This document shows, piece by piece, positions 1-7,257 of a DNA stretch of 47,214 bases (the first letter of the stretch is position 1; the number at the start of each line of letters is the position of its first letter). The DNA comes from Ktedonobacteria bacterium. GTDB lineage: Bacteria > Chloroflexota > Ktedonobacteria > Ktedonobacterales > JACDGC01. Under the pieces are notes generated by a model. It saw nothing but the letters and a program-made list of their open reading frames with translations, did no database searches and had not been told where the DNA came from. The translations under genes were made by a program, and so were the position numbers. The stretch is taken from assembly GCA_027459705.1 (NCBI GenBank), contig DAIDHM010000191.1, forward strand, positions 1-47,214, written 5' to 3'.

Positions 1-1
1 A

Positions 2-763
2 TTGATCTGGGGCACGCACCGCATCGCCGATGCCGCAAGTTTTGTCGGTCCCAAACCCTATTACCTGGCCCTGGGTGACTCATTGGCATTTGGCTACCAG
101 CCTGATCTCAACTGGGATGAAGGCTACGTGCAGGATTTTTATGCGAATTTGCAACAACATCACGTCAGTAATCTGACCAACTATGGCTGCTTGGGTGAGA
201 CCAGTGTCACGATGATTGCTGGAGGTTGCCCATACAAATATGTTCTGCATAATTATTATTGGGAGCCTCAACTGACCGCCGCGCTCGAATTCTTGCACGC
301 CCATCCTGGTCAGGTCAGCCCCGTGACGCTGGACATGGGGGCCAATGATGTCCTGCCAGACATCAATATCTCGACCTGTACCGTCTCCGCAAAATGGAGC
401 ACCGATCTGGCGACCCTGCAACACAATCTCAACGCCATCATATTGCCACAACTCAAAGCCGCGATGACTATTCAGGGTCACTGGACCGGAGACCTGGTCA
501 TGATGAACTATTATGATCCATTCATCAAAGCTTGCCCGCAGGATGTCAGCTATGTCAACCAGCTAAACAGTGTCATCGCAAACGCCGCCAATGGTGCCGG
601 CGCCCACCTGGTCAATGTCTTCAATGCCTACGGTGGCACAACATCCATGGCATCGAACATCTGCACCTACACGTGGATTTGTTCGATCTTCTCCGACATC
701 CATCCCAAGACCGCCGGGTACCAGGTCATTGCCAACGCGTTCGAGTCGGCGACGGGTTATTGA
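2..763 (+). CDS. SGNH/GDSL-family lipase/esterase, 5' end cut by window
   Basis: Secreted-type SGNH hydrolase that probably cleaves an ester bond (lipid, acyl or acetyl group). The GDSL block is visible as YLALGDSLAFGY near residue 22, with the Ser nucleophile. The block III sequence GANDV supplies the oxyanion Asn, and the C-terminal DIHPKTAGY supplies the Asp-x-x-His pair. The frame is open to the first base of the window, so the true start and any signal peptide lie upstream; the TTG at position 2 is only the edge. A symmetric terminator follows about 25 bases after the stop. The substrate cannot be read from the sequence. The family call is strong and the physiological role is unknown. 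Confidence 0.88.
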   Translation: MIWGTHRIADAASFVGPKPYYLALGDSLAFGYQPDLNWDEGYVQDFYANLQQHHVSNLTNYGCLGETSVTMIAGGCPYKYVLHNYYWEPQLTAALEFLHAHPGQVSPVTLDMGANDVLPDINISTCTVSAKWSTDLATLQHNLNAIILPQLKAAMTIQGHWTGDLVMMNYYDPFIKACPQDVSYVNQLNSVIANAANGAGAHLVNVFNAYGGTTSMASNICTYTWICSIFSDIHPKTAGYQVIANAFESATGY

Positions 764-786
764 TCATTGCGTTGTCCGTGCGAAAC

Positions 787-834
787 AAGCAAAAAGAGGA
801 ACGTGGAAGAAATTCCATGCTCCTCTTTTTGCTT
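787..834. terminator. Bidirectional Rho-independent terminator
   Basis: A perfect 14-bp stem (787-800 with 821-834) has A5 on one arm and T5 on the other, plus a smaller inner stem TGGAA/TTCCA. It sits between the convergent SGNH hydrolase and VWA genes and can serve both. Confidence 0.85.
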
Positions 835-852
835 ACCTAGCCGTTCGTGAAA

Positions 853-2220
853 TCACGCTTCTTCGGGTGAATCGGGGTTGACGGCAACATCGCTGGGGGC
901 GACAGCATGAGGTATCGCCGCATCCTCCTCGTCAACATCGGTCGGATTCTGGGATCCGCGGGATTGGCGTTGCGATATGGCGTACATGGATTTGGCATCT
1001 TCAGGCGTCATCAAGTAAGCAACCTGCGGTAGCATTTCATTGTGAAACTCCTCGAGTTTCTCTTGTTCATCGGGATTCCACTCTGCGTACAGTTGCATCT
1101 CTTCGAATACGGCCCTGACCTCAATTTGTGCGGCTGTGAAATCACCAGCTTGATTGAACCGTAGGCCTATACGCCTGCTTTCTTCCATTCGTTCAGAGAC
1201 GATATATTGCGCGGCAAACGGATCGATCACTTCCTGTTCACATTCCTCTGGGGAAGCCAGAGTGAAAGTGACAGATTCCCACGGGCCAAAGACATCCGCG
1301 CCATCCACTGTCCAGACCAAGCGTGCCCGCACTTCGGGATGGAATGATCGCTCGGCATCGATGAACTGGAACCTGGCGACAATATGCTGATGGGCGCCAC
1401 GCAACAGGTCGCCAACATCGATCACATAAGGTTGCCCCGTGCCCGCGCTCGGGGGCGTGAGCGTAAACGGACTGATCATCTCGGGCACAATGCCGCCATC
1501 CAGCGCGAATTCGACGCGGACCCGCGGCGCAGCGACCGCCAGCAAGTCGTGGAGTTCGCCGACAAAGGCATTGACGATGTCATCGGGAGTGCTGAGATGA
1601 TGGAATGCGCCGCCGCCAGCGACGGCCATCGGTCCAAGGAGATACTCATTATAACTTGGTCCAAAACCAAAGGTGCTGGTGCCGATGCGCCCTTGCTGGC
1701 GCATCTGGCGCGCGTCGGTGGCGATGCGTTCGGGATCCTGTTCGCCAACATTGGCCTGGCCATCTGTCAGCAAGAAACAGTAGCCCAGCGCCGCCAGATC
1801 TTGATCGACGCGAGGAGCGATCGCCTGGCAGCCACGTAGCCAGCCTTCATGCAACGCCGTACTGCCGCGTGCCTCCACGCCGTGGATCTGCTCGCGCAAC
1901 TGCTCGCGTACCGCGGCAGTGACATAGCTCGGAGCCAGCAACACATCAATTTCATTATCAAAGATCACGACTGCCAGCTGATCCTGCTCGCTCAGTTGAT
2001 CGACAATCGTCATCGCGGCTACTTTGGCCGTTTTCAGCGGTGCGCCTTGCATGGATCCGCTACGGTCCAGCGCCAAAGCCAGAATCAGTGGATGATGGGT
2101 GGTAGAGGACGGAGTCTGCGCCACAGTGATATCAAAAACCATATATCGCGCGCATTTGCCAGGATGGATCAGTCGCCGTTCGGGGACGGCGCGCATCGTG
2201 CAGAGGGGGGTACTCGACAT
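853..2220 (-). CDS. von Willebrand factor A (VWA) domain protein
   Basis: A 455-residue protein with a VWA domain in its first half. The metal-ion-dependent adhesion site is complete: DRSGSM at residues 52-57, Thr in GSTALHEG (about 121) and Asp in LLTDGQAN (about 153). No signal peptide is evident, so it is probably cytoplasmic. The C-terminal part is acidic and unassigned. The start is ATG at 2220, preceded by a GAGAGG ribosome site. It lies 43 bases downstream of a MerR-family gene on the same strand and shares no promoter-sized gap with it, so the two are probably one transcript. VWA proteins bind partners through the divalent metal; the partner here is unknown. Confidence 0.85.
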   Translation of the reverse strand: MSSTPLCTMRAVPERRLIHPGKCARYMVFDITVAQTPSSTTHHPLILALALDRSGSMQGAPLKTAKVAAMTIVDQLSEQDQLAVVIFDNEIDVLLAPSYVTAAVREQLREQIHGVEARGSTALHEGWLRGCQAIAPRVDQDLAALGYCFLLTDGQANVGEQDPERIATDARQMRQQGRIGTSTFGFGPSYNEYLLGPMAVAGGGAFHHLSTPDDIVNAFVGELHDLLAVAAPRVRVEFALDGGIVPEMISPFTLTPPSAGTGQPYVIDVGDLLRGAHQHIVARFQFIDAERSFHPEVRARLVWTVDGADVFGPWESVTFTLASPEECEQEVIDPFAAQYIVSERMEESRRIGLRFNQAGDFTAAQIEVRAVFEEMQLYAEWNPDEQEKLEEFHNEMLPQVAYLMTPEDAKSMYAISQRQSRGSQNPTDVDEEDAAIPHAVAPSDVAVNPDSPEEA

Positions 2221-2263
2221 TTGGGATTCCTCTCTGAAGCGCGGTGACCGCGCTCCCGGCGGA

Positions 2264-2986
2264 TCATTCGCCGTTTTCCTGGCGTGAAGTATGCCCGCAC
2301 GCCAGCATAGCCTCTATCAGCGCGCGCTGGGAGGCGGCCACATCATCCCTGACATGCAATTCTAAGCCTGGCGCGATCTCATATCGTCGCCAAGCATGAG
2401 GGAGATCGGGGTCCGGAGTCAGCGGAGAAACGAGAAACGACACCGATTCTTGCAACACAGGCCCTGGTGGCGCTAAATCCGACACAGACCAGGTAGCATC
2501 CTCCAAAGAAATCGTGGGAGGTGCAAGGTCACGGCGTAATTCCGCACGCCGCAACAGGTTTTCTACCACTGACTGCGAAGGCAGAGGCTGCCCACTATCC
2601 ACCGGTGGCATATTCAAGAACGCTGTGGTATCCATGGTATCCACTGTGTCGTGCAGGTCATCCAGCATAGTGTACCTGCTCATTGGATATGGCAGCGACA
2701 CGCTCGCCGTCGGTACATCGAGCATATTCGCCAGGAGATCGCTCTGCTCGCGCGGACTCAAATGAGTCAGGAACGCCCGGATTTCACGCAATGGCAGATG
2801 TTGCCCGACCAAGTAGCGGATGATACGTAGTCGATCGAGATGACCCACCGTGTAGTGGGCCGCTCTGCCACGCGCATCCGGACCAGTCAGTAGCCCCTGC
2901 GTGATGTAGTAGCGGACAGTCCGCACTGTGGTACCCGCGCGTTCCGCCAATGCTTCAATGGTCAGTGTTTCCGAGGTATGTTCCAT
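2264..2986 (-). CDS. MerR-family transcriptional regulator
   Basis: A 240-residue regulator. The N-terminal winged helix-turn-helix (residues about 8-75) carries the family pattern LAERAGTTVRTVRYYITQGLL. The remaining 150 residues form an effector or dimerisation region with no recognised ligand-binding motif; the metal-binding Cys pairs of classic MerR are not seen. The start at 2986 lies only 6 bases after a strong -10 box and has no Shine-Dalgarno sequence, so the mRNA is probably leaderless. An inverted repeat inside the promoter spacer predicts autoregulation. The gene leads the VWA protein gene. Confidence 0.85.
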   Translation of the reverse strand: MEHTSETLTIEALAERAGTTVRTVRYYITQGLLTGPDARGRAAHYTVGHLDRLRIIRYLVGQHLPLREIRAFLTHLSPREQSDLLANMLDVPTASVSLPYPMSRYTMLDDLHDTVDTMDTTAFLNMPPVDSGQPLPSQSVVENLLRRAELRRDLAPPTISLEDATWSVSDLAPPGPVLQESVSFLVSPLTPDPDLPHAWRRYEIAPGLELHVRDDVAASQRALIEAMLACGHTSRQENGE

Positions 2987-2992
2987 GCGGAG

Positions 2993-3022
2993 AGTATACT
3001 ACAGTAACACTGTCACTGTCAA
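2993..3022 (-). promoter_or_regulatory. MerR promoter with operator in the spacer
   Basis: Reading the minus strand, TTGACA (3017-3022) and TATACT (2993-2998) are separated by 18 bases. The spacer contains the inverted repeat ACAGT-GTT-ACTGT (3001-3013). A long spacer with a dyad is the usual architecture of MerR-controlled promoters. The predicted transcription start falls on or next to the ATG at 2986. Confidence 0.75.
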
Positions 3023-3161
3023 TATAAAGACAAAAAAAACCGCGAGAGGGAGCATAAGAGGAGAGCATCGCTCCAGAGAGGAGCCATATACAGTGTTCTC
3101 AGTGATGGTGATAAAATTCCTGATGGTGATCATAGACAAACTCAGCTTGTCGAGAAAAACG

Positions 3162-3200
3162 AGGATGAGGGCGATGATGTGTTGTCATCGCCCTCATCCT
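3162..3200 (-). terminator. Rho-independent terminator of the carbonic-anhydrase-like genes
   Basis: A perfect 16-bp stem (3162-3177 with 3185-3200) with a 7-base loop, followed on the minus strand by CG and then T5. It lies just downstream of the stop at 3223. Confidence 0.85.
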
Positions 3201-3222
3201 GTGCCATCCAGGTACGCCAGGT

Positions 3223-3627
3223 TCAGGCCGCGATCGACATCGCGCGCTCTGTAACTAATTCAACCTGCCAGTCGCTATTAATCCAGAGGCCCAAAACGCG
3301 CACCGGCAACTGCCAGTCGCTGAGCAGATCGACGCAGCGACGGACCATCGACTGATGCTCCGCATCAGAGACGGGGTTGCCCGCACAGTCATAGTGTGCC
3401 GCGATGGCGACCACGTGGGAGTGATGCGCATTGATGGAGATCAGCACCTTGCGCTTGATCGCATCTAGCTGGTCAGGGGTCGCCGTGAGCAGAATTTTGT
3501 CTGGTCCCGGCTCGGTCACCGTATCGACATAGTCGACCTGGAGATATTGCTTAATCCAAGCCGAGGTGGCGGACTGTGTGCGGCCATCGATGCACCCGAT
3601 GACCGTCGCAAATGTACCCGTTGCCAT
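3223..3627 (-). CDS. Single-domain mini beta-carbonic-anhydrase-like protein
   Basis: A 134-residue protein with the signature residues of beta-carbonic anhydrases in compressed form: CIDGR (Cys12, Asp14, Arg16) and HYDCAG (His78, Cys81). These match the family's zinc ligands Cys/His/Cys and the Asp-Arg dyad. Ordinary beta-CAs are about 200 residues, so this is a minimal version. It lacks a signal peptide. It lies 75 bases downstream of a gene coding for two copies of the same domain, and about 50% of positions look alike by eye between this protein and the first of those copies. Carbonic anhydrase activity is inferred only; a metal-binding or otherwise repurposed role is possible. An AAGGGG ribosome site precedes the ATG. 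Confidence 0.7.
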   Translation of the reverse strand: MATGTFATVIGCIDGRTQSATSAWIKQYLQVDYVDTVTEPGPDKILLTATPDQLDAIKRKVLISINAHHSHVVAIAAHYDCAGNPVSDAEHQSMVRRCVDLLSDWQLPVRVLGLWINSDWQVELVTERAMSIAA

Positions 3628-3702
3628 TGATTTCCCCTTCAGGTTAGCGGATGATAGCGATCCATACCCTGGGGATCATATCGACGATGACGCGTGTTTC
3701 AT

Positions 3703-4524
3703 TCAGGACACGACCGGCAACTTGACCGTGGGAATGCCCATGGCGCTATCCGCGACGATCTCCACCTGGCCACGTTCATTCAACCATAAACCCACGATAC
3801 GCATGGTCGTTCGCCAACCTTTCAAGACCTCAACCGCATTACGGAGTCGCTGACGGTGCTCGTCCGCGGAGATGGCCCCCCCGGCGCAATCATGATGGGC
3901 GGCAATCGCCAGAATCGCGGGATGATGGGTGCGCAGACAATATTCGACATGGTGCCGCACGAGCTCGATTTCGTCCGCTGGCCCATCAGGCAGGACGCGA
4001 TCCGGTTCTGGGACCGTGATACGGTCCACATAATGTACCAGGAAATTCTGCTTCATCCAATCGACAACTGGTTGATCGGATCGACCATCGACACAGGTAA
4101 TGGCGGCGGCATATTCCAACGCGATCTCGCCTTGCGCACCATTATCGTAGAGTACTTCGATATTCCAATCGCTGGTCACCCAGAGACCAATGACCCGGCT
4201 TGCCAGACCCCAACCTGCCACCACATCGGCGCTGCGCAAAACCATCCGGCGATGTTCGGTTTCAGAGACGGGATTCCCGGCACAGTCATAATGCGCCGCG
4301 ATCGCGATGATCTGCGAATGATGCGCGGTCGTGGAGATCGCGACTTTGCGTCGAATGTCCTCAATCTGTTCTTGAGGACCATCGGTGAGAATCTTATCCG
4401 GTCCAGGTTCAGTGATCTGATCGACATAATGGACGTGCAGATGCAGCTTCATCCAGTTCGCGACGGGATGTTTGGCGCGTCCGTCAATGCAATTGATTAC
4501 TGTCGCGAAAGAACCTTGAGCCAT
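3703..4524 (-). CDS. Tandem two-domain mini beta-carbonic-anhydrase-like protein
   Basis: A 273-residue protein made of two consecutive copies of the domain in the next gene. Copy 1 has Cys12, Asp14, Arg16, His78 and Cys81. Copy 2 has Cys144, Asp146, Arg148, His210 and Cys213. Each copy also shows the HYVDxIT segment and a GLW motif before the end, so both retain the predicted metal ligands. The start has a strong AGGAGG site about 10 bases upstream. It probably heads a two-gene transcript that ends at the terminator at 3162. Beta-CAs work as dimers, so an internal duplication may form a pseudo-dimer in one chain; that is inference. Confidence 0.7.
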   Translation of the reverse strand: MAQGSFATVINCIDGRAKHPVANWMKLHLHVHYVDQITEPGPDKILTDGPQEQIEDIRRKVAISTTAHHSQIIAIAAHYDCAGNPVSETEHRRMVLRSADVVAGWGLASRVIGLWVTSDWNIEVLYDNGAQGEIALEYAAAITCVDGRSDQPVVDWMKQNFLVHYVDRITVPEPDRVLPDGPADEIELVRHHVEYCLRTHHPAILAIAAHHDCAGGAISADEHRQRLRNAVEVLKGWRTTMRIVGLWLNERGQVEIVADSAMGIPTVKLPVVS

Positions 4525-4620
4525 GGTGTTCGAGCCTCCTGCGGATCATGAAAGCGTTCGATTTCTCTCTCGCTTCATGGTAAACTATCGCGCCAGTATC
4601 CGCCACCTTTGACGGCCCTG

Positions 4621-4629
4621 TGCTATACT
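4621..4629 (+). promoter_or_regulatory. Possible extended -10 promoter
   Basis: TGC followed by TATACT forms an extended -10 element about 100 bases ahead of the small gene at 4732. No good -35 is seen. Confidence 0.4.
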
Positions 4630-4731
4630 CAACGGGAATTCGCCGAGCACTGTACGCACGATCCCTGAGTTCGTTTTAGTTTACTGCGCGCGCCCAGTGT
4701 TACCCAGACGCGCAAGCGAGGCAGAAACACA

Positions 4732-4944
4732 ATGGCCTATCCACCACCTGATGGCGCCCCGCGTCCCACGCCGGGCTACCAAGGCCCATATGTCACCCCG
4801 CAACCATCCGGATATCAGGCACCGATCCAGCCACGTGTTGGCGCGCCGCCCGCGACGTTGACCAATCCCCCTCCAGTGCCCAAGCCTCCGCAACGTGGCG
4901 GCATTCTCGGATGGCTGAGGCGTCGCCTGGGTCGCCGCCGCTGA
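4732..4944 (+). CDS. Small proline-rich protein with basic C-terminus
   Basis: A 70-residue protein of unknown function. The first 55 residues are rich in Pro, Gly, Gln and Tyr and probably disordered. The tail GILGWLRRRLGRRR is strongly basic and could be an amphipathic helix that binds membrane or nucleic acid. The ribosome site is weak (GCGAGG). No transmembrane segment is present. The gene is followed after about 30 bases by another small open frame in the same direction. The codon choice resembles the neighbours. It is supported as coding mainly by the biased composition, so confidence is moderate. Confidence 0.5.
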   Translation: MAYPPPDGAPRPTPGYQGPYVTPQPSGYQAPIQPRVGAPPATLTNPPPVPKPPQRGGILGWLRRRLGRRR

Positions 4945-4975
4945 ATTGCCATATGGCGGCAAGGTCGGACAAATC

Positions 4976-5167
4976 ATGGCGTTGGACACCGCCAACATCT
5001 CGCGGCTCTTCATACCCGCCCTCGTCCAGGGCCTCAAGCTTGACCAGCGCCTCGTTGATGCTACGAACGAAGCTTCTGAGCAAGAGATCTACAGCACCTT
5101 ATACCATCCTATCGTTCCAATCTACATCGCCTTTGGCGAGAAACCGTCAAATCTCGCTGATCATTGA
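4976..5167 (+). CDS. Small hypothetical protein
   Basis: A 63-residue frame starting MALDTANISRLFIPAL, with GC-rich third positions like the surrounding genes. An AAGGT-like ribosome site lies 10 bases upstream. A TTG at 4946 would add 10 residues. No domain is recognised; the middle is acidic and the end is hydrophobic (YHPIVPIYIAFG). It lies between the small proline-rich gene and the rplA promoter. Confidence 0.45.
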   Translation: MALDTANISRLFIPALVQGLKLDQRLVDATNEASEQEIYSTLYHPIVPIYIAFGEKPSNLADH

Positions 5168-5261
5168 GGCGTGACCTATGGACATGGTGCTCAGCTTGCG
5201 CGAAGTCGATACACCAGCCTGGTATAGCTATGGGTTCAGTAGCCCGACCGTCCCGGAGGCG

Positions 5262-5290
5262 TTGCGGTTTCGCATCGTGCGTGATAAGAT
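5262..5290 (+). promoter_or_regulatory. rplA promoter
   Basis: TTGCGG and TAAGAT with a 17-base spacer. The predicted start near 5297 leaves a leader of about 65 bases before rplA, room for an L1-binding autoregulatory site, although no L1 site was demonstrated. Confidence 0.55.
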
Positions 5291-5361
5291 ACCTGACGGT
5301 ACACCATATACGCCCGCGAGACACTGCGGACTAACGCGCCACCAGGAGGGCACAGCATCCC

Positions 5362-6069
5362 ATGAGCACCCACGGTAAAAAGTATCTCGAAGCCGCCAAG
5401 CAGGTTGAGGCAACCAAAACCTATGAGCCTGCGAGTGCGGTCGCGTTGCTGAAGAAAGTCAGCTATGTAAAATTCGACCCGACGGTCGAATTGCACATGA
5501 AACTCGGTGTCGATCCTCGCCACGCTGACCAGAATGTGCGAAGCACTGTCTCACTGCCGGCCGGTACCGGTAAGATCGTCAAAGTTTTGGTCTTCGCGCA
5601 AGGCGAGAAAGTTGCTGAGGCCCAGGCTGCTGGGGCCGATTTTATCGGCCTGGATGATATGGTCAAAGATATCGAAGGTGGCTGGCTTGGATTTGATATC
5701 GCCATCGCCACTCCCGATGTCATGGGCCGGATCAGCCGCTTGGGGCGGCGCCTTGGCCCGCGCGGCCTGATGCCCAGCCCACGCGCCGGTACGGTTACAA
5801 TGGATATCGGCCGTGCCGTCAGCGAAGTCAAAGCGGGACGTGTTGAGTTTCGCGTCGATAAGACCAGCTTACTGCATATACCAATCGGCAAGCTGTCGTT
5901 TACCGAAGATCAATTGCTCTCCAACTTGACGGCTACGGTCAATGAGGTATTGCGCATCAAGCCGACGACCGCCAAAGGCCAGTATGTGAAGAGCATCACC
6001 CTGTGTTCGACGATGTCACCAAGTATCCATCTGGACATTCCGACGACCATGGCACTCAAACTAGCCTGA
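5362..6069 (+). CDS. rplA: 50S ribosomal protein L1
   Basis: A 235-residue L1 of normal length. It forms the mobile stalk of the large subunit at the tRNA exit site, and in many bacteria L1 represses its own mRNA. Diagnostic stretches are KYLEAAKQV near the start, LGVDPRHADQNVRSTVSLP, the domain-II segment GRISRLGRRLGPRGLMPSP, and the domain-I return near GQYVKSITLCSTM. The start is preceded by AGGAGG 12 bases upstream. The gene stands alone: rplK (L11) is not upstream and rplJ/rplL are not downstream, unlike the common rplKAJL order. Its own promoter and terminator bracket it. Confidence 0.97.
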   Translation: MSTHGKKYLEAAKQVEATKTYEPASAVALLKKVSYVKFDPTVELHMKLGVDPRHADQNVRSTVSLPAGTGKIVKVLVFAQGEKVAEAQAAGADFIGLDDMVKDIEGGWLGFDIAIATPDVMGRISRLGRRLGPRGLMPSPRAGTVTMDIGRAVSEVKAGRVEFRVDKTSLLHIPIGKLSFTEDQLLSNLTATVNEVLRIKPTTAKGQYVKSITLCSTMSPSIHLDIPTTMALKLA

Positions 6070-6094
6070 TCGCGGCACGAGTACAGACTATACA

Positions 6095-6126
6095 GTGGGG
6101 CGGCGCATCACGATGCGCCGCCCCAC
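6095..6126. terminator. Terminator hairpin after rplA
   Basis: A perfect 14-bp GC-rich stem (6095-6108 with 6113-6126) and 4-base loop lies 25 bases after rplA, followed by only three T. It sits between convergent genes. Confidence 0.7.
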
Positions 6127-6198
6127 TTTGCCGTTATGCCTCACCGTCCTGATTATGTGCGTTTCGCTTTGTCATAATTGTTGGGCCAAAGCTCCTTT

Positions 6199-7050
6199 TC
6201 AGCGTGAGGAGCAAGCCCATTCGCGCCAACTATAGCCATCGCGCGCGAAGATCTGATGGGCAGCAAGGATGTTGGCGTTGGCATTATAGGGTGATTGACC
6301 AGCTTCTGAGGTACCCTGCCAGGTAATAGGATAGAGAATCTGGAAGACGCCCATCGCGTGGCTACCCAGCACGGGTGTTGGATTATAGGCCTGCGGATTG
6401 AAGCCCGACTCGCAACGCGCGACGTTCAGCGCGCCCTGCGCATAGGGGCCAAAGACACTGGTGATCTCGTTGATGATCGCCTGAGTCCCTGGATTGGCGG
6501 GATACGGACTGACATAGACGCCACCGCTGCTGGCTGGTTGAGGGGCTGTCGTAGGGGTTGGAGTCGGTACATTGTAGGAAGTCACATTACCCGAGAATGC
6601 CGCCAACTGATCCGTGACGCCCACTGTCAATGGTGACACGGCATAGAGCATGACCAGTACCAATCCCATGGTGATGGTGAAGACGAGCAAATGCGTCATA
6701 CGTGAGCGCGGTCCGCGACGGCGCAGGGCATGTAACGAAGTGGCCTTGGTAGGGTCGCCAGGGATAATCGTGGGTGGCGGCAGCGTATCACCATGCCGAT
6801 CGCGCGGCTTTACGATTGTCGAGTTCGCAGCGGCCATATCGCGCCGTACGGATCGATGCACCCAGGTAGGCAATTCGCGGCGTTGGGAGATAACCTGGGG
6901 AAGCCGCTCATTTTCTGGTGGCACGTTACTTTGTATCTTCGGCATCGCCGGGATCGTCGGAGCGGGGGGATCTTGATGCAACGGTGGCTGAAGGGCATCC
7001 GTCCCAATCGTCGTCCGCTCTTCGTATCCATCAGTCGATTGCCCACGCAT
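6199..7050 (-). CDS. Transglycosylase-like (SLT/lysozyme-fold) membrane-anchored protein
   Basis: A 283-residue protein. An N-terminal cytoplasmic region of about 115 residues is rich in Pro and Arg. One transmembrane helix follows (MTHLLVFTITMGLVLVMLYA). Then comes a Thr/Pro-rich linker, and last a compact domain with ARCESGFNPQAYNP and HAMGVFQILYPITW. These match the catalytic Glu motif (E-S-G-F-N) and the GxxQ segment of lytic transglycosylases, so it probably cleaves peptidoglycan outside the membrane. The start at 7050 is chosen over an in-frame ATG at 7200 because a GAGGAG site lies 8 bases upstream and the promoter lies between the two. Confidence 0.8.
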   Translation of the reverse strand: MRGQSTDGYEERTTIGTDALQPPLHQDPPAPTIPAMPKIQSNVPPENERLPQVISQRRELPTWVHRSVRRDMAAANSTIVKPRDRHGDTLPPPTIIPGDPTKATSLHALRRRGPRSRMTHLLVFTITMGLVLVMLYAVSPLTVGVTDQLAAFSGNVTSYNVPTPTPTTAPQPASSGGVYVSPYPANPGTQAIINEITSVFGPYAQGALNVARCESGFNPQAYNPTPVLGSHAMGVFQILYPITWQGTSEAGQSPYNANANILAAHQIFARDGYSWREWACSSR

Positions 7051-7105
7051 GTACCGTTCTCCTCGTCGAACCGCGCCAGGTCGTGCTTCGCACTCCATCC
7101 CCTCT

Positions 7106-7134
7106 ACTATAGTGATCCCTACCAAAACCGTCAA
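7106..7134 (-). promoter_or_regulatory. Promoter of the transglycosylase-like gene
   Basis: On the minus strand, TTGACG (7129-7134) and TATAGT (7106-7111) are separated by exactly 17 bases. The predicted start near 7099 supports translation from 7050. Confidence 0.75.
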
Positions 7135-7168
7135 GTTTGTCGACCATCTGGGCAGCCCCCATGAACAG

Positions 7169-7208
7169 AAAAAGGTGAGGGATGATGCGGTTTCCATCAT
7201 CCCTCACC
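7169..7208 (-). terminator. Rho-independent terminator of the TM2 gene
   Basis: A 14-bp stem (7174-7187 with 7195-7208) is followed by T5 on the minus strand. It is placed 50 bases after the TM2-protein stop. Confidence 0.85.
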
Positions 7209-7257
7209 CGCGCCGCGAAGTTCATAGCCGTTCTTGTAGGCTCGCTCGACGGGGAGA

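Noticed and set aside
3856-4551. 231-codon frame antisense to the carbonic-anhydrase-like gene
   Set aside because: The opposite strand has three copies of a conserved domain, a ribosome site and a terminator.
5178-5378. 66-codon frame ahead of rplA
   Set aside because: It overlaps the rplA promoter and start and has no supporting features.
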